Part shown: one piece after another, positions 19,995 to 28,553 of the stretch
How the letters are laid out: each line of letters opens with the position of its first letter
Position numbering within the stretch: position 1 is the first letter of the stretch
Assembly (NCBI GenBank): GCA_029259545.1
Contig: JAPHEE010000016.1
Location: 1-38,889, forward strand
Direction: 5' to 3'
From: Candidatus Alkanophaga volatiphilum
GTDB taxonomy: Archaea; Halobacteriota; Syntropharchaeia; Alkanophagales; B39-G2
DNA length: 38,889 nt
Position numbers and translations under genes: made by a program
The notes under the pieces: generated by a model
Seen by the model: only the letters and a program-made list of their open reading frames with translations
Database searches by the model: none
What the model was told of the DNA's origin: nothing

Positions 19995-20938
19995 ATGCCG
20001 TCTGATAGAGAAAAGGAAAGTTGGACGATCGATCAGATTACTAAGAGCGAGTTTTTCCACCAAAACTTCATGAATGGGGTCTATTAGAAATTGCTTACGA
20101 GCTTGAATCTATAAAAGGAGAAGAATTCAAATGGGACTTAAACGAATTAAATATAAGCCAAAAAGCTTGGGATAAGGTTATCCACAGAGGAATTAAGCCT
20201 GTGAGGGTATTTAGCCATCCCGAGGTTTTAAAGGGCAATCCAAAAAGAGTGAGCTACTACAGGATGCTTGCGATGGTCTCCCAAAAGTCGATGTCAAAAG
20301 TCGGCTTGCCTGTTCATGATTATGAAGATGGACGAAAAAGTTTTGATGACGATATGGCTGTAGAGATTTCAAAGCATCTGAACAGAATTATAAGCATTCT
20401 TATAGAGCATGATGAGGATATAGATGCAAGAGAATTTGATTTGTGGCGTGGGATGGCTGCTGGCTCTCAAGCCCAAGGCTCGTGGCAAAATACGAAAGGC
20501 GATCGAGCTGAAGTCGTCATCAAGGAGTTGATCGAAAGGAGAGTCAGAGAAAGAAGGTTGGTAATTAAAGAAACCACTCATGGAAGGAGCAAAAAGAAGC
20601 TGGAGTTAAAGGATGGGCGGATATTAGTAATGGGTAGTGAGCCGGACATTGGGATATACAAAAACAATGCGATTCAAATTGCCGTTGAAATAAAAGGCGG
20701 TATTGACCCAGCGGGGATACTTGAACGATTTGGGGCGGCGTTAAAGAGTTTAAGAAGAGCGAAGCAGGAAAACTCCAGATCAATCACTATATTGATTATG
20801 CAAGCTGTATCTCTAACCCCCAAAGCGAAAGAAGAAATTGACAGGAGTAAGGCAACCATAGACCACTTCTTTACGATAGAAGATGTAATAGGTAATGAAG
20901 ATTCAAGGAAGCAATTGTTTGAGGTGCTGAATATATGA
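19995..20938 (+). CDS. Putative type II restriction endonuclease (XcyI-family-like), apparent -1 frameshift at T-run 20052-20056
   Basis: ATG at 19995 gives MPSDREKESWTIDQITKSEFF; adding one T to the T5 run joins it to PPKLHEWGLLEIAYELESIKGEEFKWDLNELNISQKAWDKVIHRGIKPVRVFSHPEVLKG..., continuous with track ORF 20201-20938. C-term EPDIGIYKNNAIQIAVEIKGG is a PD-(D/E)XK-like core. XcyI assignment from memory. Confidence 0.7.
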
Positions 20939-21315
20939 TAAGGAAATACGGCTAAGTCACGTTGCCTAGAAGCGGACATATGGCTCCGCATTTCTCAGAT
21001 CTCCATCTGGGAACTTGTATGTCCACTAAACATTAAGATAACCGGACTTCGGCGGGGCGAGCATAAAAGCCGTGATGAGCATCACATCTTCGCACCGCAG
21101 CCTCCTTTCTGTGTGCTGTATGATTGGAAGTTAAAAGACAAGCGTATGTGGGTCATCAAGTTCGAGCCTTAGAGGCGTGCCAAGATATCGTTAAAGAGGC
21201 AAAAAGCCGCTAAAAAGCCTCTTGATGGGAGAGCATGCTCAGCCCGGCGGCGCAGCCCGTCCCCCGTCCCGGTCCCGTTCTGACGCTCCAATTCTCACTG
21301 GCATGGACATCGAAA

Positions 21316-21339
21316 CGACCGCCCTTCAGGGAGGGGTCG
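21316..21339 (+). repeat. IS605-type right-end-like hairpin
   Basis: CGACCGCCCTTCAGGGAGGGGTCG; preceded ~115 bp upstream by a diverged module copy (AAAAAGCCGCTAAAAAGCCTCTTGATGGG at 21201-21229). Confidence 0.6.
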
Positions 21340-21365
21340 CGCATCCAAAAGCGGGCGGGCGGAAT

Positions 21366-22205
21366 TCAGCCGCCGTGTCGTGATGCACCCACCTGCGGCT
21401 TTTCAACGCCGAGCGGGCGAGCTGCCGCCTCCGATTTCCGCTCCCTGAGGGGCAGCTTGAGTTGACGGGGGTCGCTGAGCGAGAGCACCGCACGGATCGC
21501 CCAATCTCGCTCGTTTTCGTCAGCCTCTAGGAGAAAATACACTCTCTCGCCGACGAGCTGCACGTCAGAAAGCACTTTGAAATCATGCCCGACGCAGACG
21601 CTCTGGTCGCAGTAAAACTCGCAACGCCCGTCGTAAAAGTGGAAGCAGCGGAACCTCGGCTTTATCACACCGAGCGTTTTCCCACCGAGCGCATCTCTGT
21701 GCAAGAACTCTCCGCTCTCGGCGACCCGCTCCATGATCCTCAGCCGCTTCCGGTCCTCTTCGACCCTGCCTGTCACCTTTATGCTCTTAACTCTCATGCT
21801 TTCCGGTCGCTTATCGTCCTTCGGGAAAAATTCTTCTATTTCCACTTCCAGCACGTCCCAGACGCTTAGCTCGCCGCTCACCGGGTAAATTCGCCTCAGC
21901 TCCCAGTCCTCTCCTATCACAATGGCGTTCTCGGCATTGGCGTCGAGCAGTATCATACTCATCCTTTCCGGTAAGAACTCCTCAAACCTGCCGCTCTCAA
22001 ACCACTCCCGCAACGCCCATAACCTCTTTCCGCTCTTCTTAATACGTACCAAGCCTATATCGCCCTGAAGCTTCCTCACGTAAACATGATAGGGGGCCTT
22101 CTGCCTCAGCAGGCTCGATGCCGCCTTTATTTCATTCCATGTCAATGGCTCATCCCGTTCTTTTAATACCTTGTAAACTTCGCTCTTGAACTCCTCATAC
22201 CTCAT
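21366..22205 (-). CDS. Uncharacterised protein with N-terminal winged-helix-like region
   Basis: MRYEEFKSEVYKVLKERDEPLTWNEIKAASSLLRQKAPYHVYVRKLQGDIGLVRIKKSGKRLWAL... resembles wHTH; track start 22277 is upstream, ATG at 22205 more likely. C-terminus runs up to the hairpin relic. Confidence 0.7.
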   Translation of the reverse strand: MRYEEFKSEVYKVLKERDEPLTWNEIKAASSLLRQKAPYHVYVRKLQGDIGLVRIKKSGKRLWALREWFESGRFEEFLPERMSMILLDANAENAIVIGEDWELRRIYPVSGELSVWDVLEVEIEEFFPKDDKRPESMRVKSIKVTGRVEEDRKRLRIMERVAESGEFLHRDALGGKTLGVIKPRFRCFHFYDGRCEFYCDQSVCVGHDFKVLSDVQLVGERVYFLLEADENERDWAIRAVLSLSDPRQLKLPLRERKSEAAARPLGVEKPQVGASRHGG

Positions 22206-22276
22206 GAGAATCGCCCAGACAGAACAAATTAAATGAGGGGCTTTTAAAAAGTTTAACGAATTAAACGTGTGTTGCA

Positions 22277-23167
22277 ATGTGGGATGAGGAGAGCATTGAG
22301 GGGGTTCTGGAGAAGTACAGGCGAGCGGGTAAAATAGTAGCGGAAGTGAGGAAGAGGGCTGCGAGCATGGTGAAGGAAGGCGCTCTCATTTTAGAAGTAG
22401 CGGAGTTCGTCGAGAATGCAATAAGGGAACGGGGTGCAGAGCCAGCATTCCCGTGCAACATCTCGCTTAACGAGGTCGCTGCGCATTCAACGCCTTCTCA
22501 CGACGATAAGCGAGTTTTCAGTAACGAGCTTGTCAAGCTGGACATCGGCGCTCATATTGAGGGCTATATTGCGGACGCCGCCGTAACTATAGACCTGAGC
22601 GGCGAGAACGCGCGTCTTGTGGAAGCTGCCGAGGAAGCTTTAAAGGCTGCAATATCGGTGATCCACGACGGCGTGAGCACGGCGGAGGTCGGAGCCACCA
22701 TCGAGAAGGTCATAAGAGAATACGGCTTCAGGCCAATAGTCAACCTTTCAGGGCATGGACTCGCGAGGTATATGGCGCACGCACCGCCCACGATCCCTAA
22801 CGTCGGGCAGCGGGGCGGCGCCATCCTCAGAGAAAACGATGTCGTCGCCATCGAGCCTTTTGTGACGAACGGCGCCGGCAAGGTTTCTGAAGGAGCTACC
22901 GTCGAAATCTACAGCTTGGTGCGGGAAAAGCCGGTCCGCCTCCCAGCGGCACGCAGACTCCTCGTAGAGATAAAAAAGTATAAAACGCTGCCATTTGCAA
23001 AGCGCTGGCTTCCGAGAGAGAGTCTCGACATTGCGCTCCGCAACTTGGAGGCGGCAGGCGTCATACGCTCGTACCCGGTTCTGAGGGAGGCGGCACGTGG
23101 CTTGATCTCGCAAGCCGAACACACCGTTATCGTAAAGAAAGACGGTTGTGAAGTCATAACAGCGTGA
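22277..23167 (+). CDS. map: Methionine aminopeptidase (type II, archaeal)
   Basis: FPCNISLNEVAAHSTPSHDDKRVF, VKLDIGAHIEGYIADAAVTIDLS, NLSGHGLARYMAHAPPTIPN. Confidence 0.95.
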   Translation: MWDEESIEGVLEKYRRAGKIVAEVRKRAASMVKEGALILEVAEFVENAIRERGAEPAFPCNISLNEVAAHSTPSHDDKRVFSNELVKLDIGAHIEGYIADAAVTIDLSGENARLVEAAEEALKAAISVIHDGVSTAEVGATIEKVIREYGFRPIVNLSGHGLARYMAHAPPTIPNVGQRGGAILRENDVVAIEPFVTNGAGKVSEGATVEIYSLVREKPVRLPAARRLLVEIKKYKTLPFAKRWLPRESLDIALRNLEAAGVIRSYPVLREAARGLISQAEHTVIVKKDGCEVITA

Positions 23168-23189
23168 GACGCAGTAAGTCGTTGTAGTG

Positions 23190-23223
23190 GTGAGCTACTC
23201 CGCACTGAAGTGCGGAGCTTCAC
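23190..23223 (-). repeat. IS605-type right-end (omegaRNA-like) hairpin
   Basis: Minus strand GTGAAGCTCCGCACTTCAGTGCGGAGTAGCTCAC: CTCCGCAC-TTCA-GTGCGGAG stem with outer GTGA/TCAC. Confidence 0.8.
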
Positions 23224-23310
23224 GACGTTTCGGGCGGCTCACCGCAGCCCTGCCCGCAGGATATACCCACGGCTCGTTCCGAACTTACATTATAAAAACT
23301 AACTACCTCT

Positions 23311-23363
23311 ACCAGCCCCTCCCGCCTCCCCAATTCATCCCTTAGGGCTTTCTTAGCGACTTC
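23311..23363 (-). repeat. Copy 2 of the ~53-bp module, inverted relative to 16321-16374
   Basis: Reverse complement AAGTCGCTAAGAAAGCCCTAAGGGATGAATTGGGGAGGCGGGAGGGGCTGGT nearly identical to the 16321 copy; lies ~90 bp 5' (minus strand) of the 23190-23223 hairpin. Confidence 0.9.
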
Positions 23364-23878
23364 CTGTAAGGAGCGTGCGCCTCTCTCAAGGTTTTTTCCT
23401 AAGTGTCACCTCTCTGACGGGAAGGGTTTTTGTACTTGATTTGTTAAGCGGCTTTTCGGACACAACGCTGCCAAACCGTCTAAGATCGAGATTTTCGGGT
23501 GCTAGAGGACGGCAAGTAGAGCGTGACTCAAAGTAGCGTCAGGTGTTCTGAATAGACCCATCTGGGCTTCGCCTTTGTTCCGTGGAGCTCTGTTGGGAGT
23601 CGTAAGAGACCATTTTAAGGCATTTCTTGATGAATGATAACATTCGGACTCTAAAGGGTCGCACGAGATAACGAAAGTTATTTTTATCGACGTTAAACAA
23701 GTCATTACTGCCTTAGGGGTCGGGCGGCTCGGAGTGGGCCTCTGACGCCAAAGCTGCTGCTTAAAGCCAAAGGAGCCGTCAGACAAACTACAATTGGGCG
23801 GACTGGAAGCCGATATCAGAGTAGCTCACTCCAAAGAGCCGTCCCATGTTTCATTGTTTTTAGATTGGAGGGATAGAA

Positions 23879-24832
23879 ATGAGCGTATCGGGTCCGATAA
23901 ACCTGATATGGCTTGAGGGGCAGGACTGCGCGGGCTGCACGATTTCAGCAAAGCAGGCGAGCAACCCCACACTGATTGACGTTCTCGTCGGCACGATCCC
24001 AGCTCTTGGAGATATCCGCCTCGTCTTTCACCCTACACTCATGCCCGACTGGGGCGAGGACGCCGCGAGGGTGCTTGTGGACGCCGTAGAGGGGAAATAC
24101 GACCCGTTTGTGATCGTCCTCGAAGGAGCCATCCCTGATGAGAGCAAGGCAGGCGAGGGAGTCTTCTGCGTTGTCGGAGAGATAGGTGAGAGGCTTCTAA
24201 AACTTGAGAATGTGATTCGAGACCTCTCGAAGCGGTGTGCCGCCGCAGTAGCGATCGGGAGCTGTGCATCTTACGGAGGGATCCCACATGGCTCGCCAAA
24301 TCCGACCGGCGCAAGAGGGCTTCTCGACTTCCTCGGTAAGGACTGGAGGAGCGGTCTTGGCCTCCCAGTGGTCTGCGTTCCGGGATGCCCACCAAAGCCC
24401 GATAACATCATTCAGGCGCTCGGCAGCTTAGTGCTCGTTGCGAGGGGCGTCATGAATGCGCCGGAGCTAGATGAGTGGCATCGTCCAAAGTTCCTTTACG
24501 GCTACACCGCTCATGAGCTCTGTCCGATTTGCGGCTTCTACGCAGAGGGTAAGGACGCTCACGCCTTCGGCGAGCTGGGCTGCCTTGGAGGTATTGGTTG
24601 CAAGGGGATAATAACGAACTGTAACGCCTCTTCCTCATGGGCGGACGGCTACGGCGGCTGCACGAGGACGGGCGTTCCTTGCTTCGGTTGCGCCGACCCA
24701 AACTTCCCGGACCCGCCAACTTCGCCGTTCTTCGCAAAGGCGCCTGCAATGGCGTTCGTCAAGGACACCCTCGCTGGCAACTGGGGTCACCTCAAAATGG
24801 GGCTTGCAAGGTTGAAGCGGAGGAAGATTTAA
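23879..24832 (+). CDS. [NiFe] hydrogenase small subunit (no obvious Tat signal)
   Basis: WLEGQDCAGCTIS proximal cluster motif, AIGSCASYGGIPHG, VPGCPPKPDNI, HELCPICGFYAEG, TGVPCFGCADPNFPD. Confidence 0.93.
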   Translation: MSVSGPINLIWLEGQDCAGCTISAKQASNPTLIDVLVGTIPALGDIRLVFHPTLMPDWGEDAARVLVDAVEGKYDPFVIVLEGAIPDESKAGEGVFCVVGEIGERLLKLENVIRDLSKRCAAAVAIGSCASYGGIPHGSPNPTGARGLLDFLGKDWRSGLGLPVVCVPGCPPKPDNIIQALGSLVLVARGVMNAPELDEWHRPKFLYGYTAHELCPICGFYAEGKDAHAFGELGCLGGIGCKGIITNCNASSSWADGYGGCTRTGVPCFGCADPNFPDPPTSPFFAKAPAMAFVKDTLAGNWGHLKMGLARLKRRKI

Positions 24833-24845
24833 GGAGGTGGTGCGA

Positions 24846-26570
24846 ATGGCGGTCCGCGAGCTAACAATCGAGCCTATCACGAGAATTGAAGGGCATCTTG
24901 GCGCTCACGTCAAAATTGACACCGACGCCAGAAAGATAACGGACGCTTATGTCTACAGTCCGATGTTCAGGGGCTTTGAAATAATTTTGCAGGGAAGAGA
25001 GCCGTCCGAAGCGATCATGATCACGCAGCGCTCCTGCGGAGTCTGTCCGGTGCCGCATGCATACTCGTCGGCAATGGCGGTCGACCAGACGTATAAGGTG
25101 TCGCCTCCACCTATGGCGGTCGCGCTCAGAACGCTCGTCCACGGCGCAGAGCAGCTTTATGATTCCGAAGTCGGCGTCGTGAACCTCGAAGGCTGCGACT
25201 ACAGCGAGACGCTCGTGAAGAAGTTCAATCCGGACTGGTGGGAGGAGGCTGAGAAGACAAAAGCTGAAAGGGCGGACATCCATGGCTACGAAAAGATTTC
25301 AGACATTATGAGAGCACTTAACCCGTTCACTGGCGAGCTTTACGTCCAGTCGCTGCTGATGCAGAAAAATGGACACAACATGGCGGCGATCTTCGGAGCG
25401 AAGCACCCGCACGTGCACTCTTTCGTGCCGGGTGGGATTTCAAAGGCGAACTTGTCACCGTCGGACTTCGAGGCTTACATCACGCTCCTGACGAGGCACG
25501 TAGCATTCTCGAAGAAGCTTGTGGCGGCGACCGATGACCTTCTCGACTTCGTGCTCGAGCAGGGTTATGAGGAGGTGGGTACAAGGGAGGCAAATCTCCT
25601 CTCCGTCGGCGCTTACGACGACCCCGAACAATACTCGGCGGAGTATTCTGACATCGGTAAGTTTGGGAAAGCCCGCCTCGTATCTCCCGGCGTGATTCTC
25701 AACGGGGAACTTGTGACGACCGACCTAATTGAGATCAATGTTGGCGTCAGGGAGTTCATCGGGCGCGGCTGGTATGAGGACGACTGGGAGCAAGAGTTCA
25801 GCACCGATCCGCTCGGGAACAAAATTGAGAGGGAACATCCATGGAACAAGCGGACGAAGCCTAAACCTGGGAAGTATGGAGATTGGGCTTCAGCCTATTC
25901 TTGGGTAACTGCTTCCCGCTGGCTCAAGGACGGGAAGAACCACGTCGTCGAACTTGGACCGCTTGCGAGGATGTGGGTCACGGCGAAGGCGAAGCTCGTG
26001 CCGGAGTCCACAGGAAACAGCTTGCGGTTCGAGCTTCCTGCATCGCCGGTCCCTGGACTCCCTGCTGAGAAGCTTGAGTTGGAGTGGAAGATCCCAAAGA
26101 AGCCCAACGCCGTCGAGAGGGTCAGGGCAAGAGCTTATTACAATGCCTACACTGCATACTGCATGCTGAAAACGGTGGAGAAAGGTCTGGAGCTGCTGAA
26201 AGCCGGGAAGGCGGAGGTCTGGACGGAATACAAGCGTCCGAAAGAGGGTATAGGCTTCGGCGCCATTGAGGCGATGCGAGGTGCTTGCATGCACTGGTGC
26301 GTCATGAAGAAGGGCAAAATCCACAATTACCAGTATCATGCACCGTCATCATGGAACCTCTCCTGCAGAGACCCTGAGGATCAACCGGGACCTGTAGAAG
26401 CTGCTCTGCTCCAGACGCCGATCACCGAAGTTGGCGACGCCGCCGCGTGGAAAGGCATCGACATCGTCCGTGTCATCAGAAGCTTCGACCCGTGCCTCGG
26501 GTGCGCCGTCCACATCCACGTCGGAAACAGGGTCGTGAAGCACGAGCTTCTACCTTATCCTTCCCCTTAA
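24846..26570 (+). CDS. [NiFe] hydrogenase large subunit
   Basis: L1 motif RSCGVCPVPH and L2 motif DPCLGCAVH with C-terminal extension IHVGNRVVKHELLPYPSP. Track start 24837; ATG at 24846 after AAGGAGGTGGT is preferred. Confidence 0.95.
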   Translation: MAVRELTIEPITRIEGHLGAHVKIDTDARKITDAYVYSPMFRGFEIILQGREPSEAIMITQRSCGVCPVPHAYSSAMAVDQTYKVSPPPMAVALRTLVHGAEQLYDSEVGVVNLEGCDYSETLVKKFNPDWWEEAEKTKAERADIHGYEKISDIMRALNPFTGELYVQSLLMQKNGHNMAAIFGAKHPHVHSFVPGGISKANLSPSDFEAYITLLTRHVAFSKKLVAATDDLLDFVLEQGYEEVGTREANLLSVGAYDDPEQYSAEYSDIGKFGKARLVSPGVILNGELVTTDLIEINVGVREFIGRGWYEDDWEQEFSTDPLGNKIEREHPWNKRTKPKPGKYGDWASAYSWVTASRWLKDGKNHVVELGPLARMWVTAKAKLVPESTGNSLRFELPASPVPGLPAEKLELEWKIPKKPNAVERVRARAYYNAYTAYCMLKTVEKGLELLKAGKAEVWTEYKRPKEGIGFGAIEAMRGACMHWCVMKKGKIHNYQYHAPSSWNLSCRDPEDQPGPVEAALLQTPITEVGDAAAWKGIDIVRVIRSFDPCLGCAVHIHVGNRVVKHELLPYPSP

Positions 26571-27049
26571 TTTTCCGCACTTTTATCTCCAGCAAGAAAT
26601 TCAAGAATGAGCTTTACTGCATTTCCGATGGCTTCTTCTACTTTTTTGCTCAATCCCTCCCCTAATTCCACCCTTTCAACTTCGCAACCAACTACGACGA
26701 CTTTTCTAGGGAGCGTGCCGATGGCTTTCGCCGTAATAATAATCTCTTCAACGCCCGTCTGATGGAGGCTTAGCTTTGCTGTTAAGTTTCCCACCCTTGT
26801 TTCCACGTCGCCGGCGGTAATTTCCAAAACGTAAAGCGTCCCTGGCTCCCCGCCAGTTTTAACGGCATCCACAAAAATAACAAGGTCGTAATCCGCGAGG
26901 TCCGGCGCCAAGGTCACGTCGCAGAGTCCTACGTCCCTCAGTTCGACGTTCTCAGGCAGCTTTAACTTCGTAAGCTCCTCGATGACTCTCGGACCAAAGC
27001 CATCGTCGCTCATGAACTTGTTGCCGAAACCCGCGATTAAAACTCTCAT
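26567..27049 (-). CDS. Hydrogenase maturation protease
   Basis: GFGNKFMSDDGFGPRVIEEL, YDLVIFVDAVKTGGEPGTLYVLE, SLHQTGVEEII; convergent with the large-subunit gene, stops overlapping by 4 bp. Confidence 0.92.
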   Translation of the reverse strand: MRVLIAGFGNKFMSDDGFGPRVIEELTKLKLPENVELRDVGLCDVTLAPDLADYDLVIFVDAVKTGGEPGTLYVLEITAGDVETRVGNLTAKLSLHQTGVEEIIITAKAIGTLPRKVVVVGCEVERVELGEGLSKKVEEAIGNAVKLILEFLAGDKSAEN

Positions 27050-27050
27050 C

Positions 27051-28076
27051 TCAACTCAAAATGCGCTCAGCTCGCCTTGCGACCGCATCTGCCATTTCAC
27101 TGAGCTTAGCGCTCCCGCCGAGGTCGTATGTAACCGTCTTGCTCTCAGCTATGACCTCTTCCACAGCCCTCCTTATGACCGTTGCCTTCTCACCCTCTCC
27201 CAGATATTCAAGGAGCCATGCGCTTGCAAGGATCATGGCTGTCGGGTTCACCTTATCAAGTCCGGCGTACTTCGGCGCAGACCCGTGAGCAGGCTCGAAC
27301 ATCGCGTAGTCGTCGCCGATGTTCGCCGAAGGTATGAGCCCGATGCTGCCGACGAGCGCCGAGCACTCCTCACTTATTATGTCCATAAATAGGTTCGTAG
27401 AAAGTAAGACGGTCTCATTGAAAATCTGTGGGTTTTTGATGAGCTGCTGCGCAATGTTGTCGACGTGATATTCCCAAAGTTCGATTTCAGGGTACTCCTC
27501 CGCAACTTTACGCGCCTCCTCGACGAAGGCGCCGCAGGTCCTCTTCAAGATGTTGCTTTTGTGAATGGCGACAACCGCCTTGAACTTGCGGCGGCGAGCC
27601 TCCTCGAAGGCAAATTTTGCGATGCGATGGCACTGTCGCCTCGTGATCTTACGGAGTGCGAGGATGACATCGTCGCTCACCGGTATTTCTACGCCGAAGT
27701 ACAGCCCCTCGGTCGCCTCACGCACGCACACGAAGTCTACGTCGCCGAGCGGTCTCCTCGTCCCCTCAAAGGTCTTTATAGGGCGGACGTTGGCGTAGAG
27801 GTCGAAGTGCTGCCTTATGGAAACGGCAACGCTCTTTGGCGAGCCCTCGCCGCCAGGCGTCGTTGTAGGACCCTTGAGGCACGCATCCGCCTCCTCCAAG
27901 ACGTCCCACGTCTCCTCGGGGATCAATGAGTCGCCACCATGCTCCTGCCACCAGTCGTAGCCGGCGTCGCAGAAAAGCCACTCCACGTCAGGCTCGACGA
28001 CCCCTAAAACCTTGAAGGCGGCATCCACCACCTCGGGACCGACGCCGTCGCCCCTGATCACGGCTACCTTCTTCAT
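27051..28076 (-). CDS. Isocitrate/isopropylmalate dehydrogenase family protein
   Basis: VIRGDGVGPEVVDAA, REATEGLYFGVE, KSNILKRTCGAF, VDNIAQQLI, GSIGLIPSANIGDDYAMFEPAHGSAPKYAGLDKVNPTAMILASAWLLEYLG. Substrate not resolvable by eye. Confidence 0.92.
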   Translation of the reverse strand: MKKVAVIRGDGVGPEVVDAAFKVLGVVEPDVEWLFCDAGYDWWQEHGGDSLIPEETWDVLEEADACLKGPTTTPGGEGSPKSVAVSIRQHFDLYANVRPIKTFEGTRRPLGDVDFVCVREATEGLYFGVEIPVSDDVILALRKITRRQCHRIAKFAFEEARRRKFKAVVAIHKSNILKRTCGAFVEEARKVAEEYPEIELWEYHVDNIAQQLIKNPQIFNETVLLSTNLFMDIISEECSALVGSIGLIPSANIGDDYAMFEPAHGSAPKYAGLDKVNPTAMILASAWLLEYLGEGEKATVIRRAVEEVIAESKTVTYDLGGSAKLSEMADAVARRAERILS

Positions 28077-28094
28077 GACGATATGGTTAGTTTT

Positions 28095-28553
28095 CTACTT
28101 TATTTCATCCCCGCACCTGAGAAACTTAGGATTGAGTCCTTGCAGCTCCCTCCTGACTCTTGACACAGCCGTGGAATCAGCGCCGTTGTGGTAAATGACG
28201 CTCCTTACCCTCTCGTCACACGCTTGGCTCAATCGCCTCAAGGACTCAAGGCACTTCTTCACCTGCTTCACTTTGTCGCGGGCGTCGTGGTTACTAAGCC
28301 TTCCGCTCGTGCATTCGACGATGCAAACCCTGTCCTCAAACACTAGAACAAGATCGCAACCTCCCCTCTCCCCGGAAAGACGCTCATCCGCGCAGCAGTC
28401 GAATTTAACCTTCATGACGCAGCTCGACGCTTTAACCTTACAACCGTCCACGTTCCAAGTCCGAACCCGTCCCGATCCTATTTCCTCGATGCACTCCTCG
28501 CCGCCTCTTTCCCGCAGGCGGTCCATCAGCTCACGTATCTCCTCGGCGACCAT
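28095..28553 (-). CDS. Hypothetical protein, PD-(D/E)XK-like candidate, partner of upstream ATPase
   Basis: GGCDLVLVFEDRVCIVECTSGRLSNHDARDKVKQVKKCLESLRR resembles a D-Xn-E-x-T nuclease-like core; start overlaps the 3' end of the ATPase gene by 23 bp. Confidence 0.7.
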   Translation of the reverse strand: MVAEEIRELMDRLRERGGEECIEEIGSGRVRTWNVDGCKVKASSCVMKVKFDCCADERLSGERGGCDLVLVFEDRVCIVECTSGRLSNHDARDKVKQVKKCLESLRRLSQACDERVRSVIYHNGADSTAVSRVRRELQGLNPKFLRCGDEIK

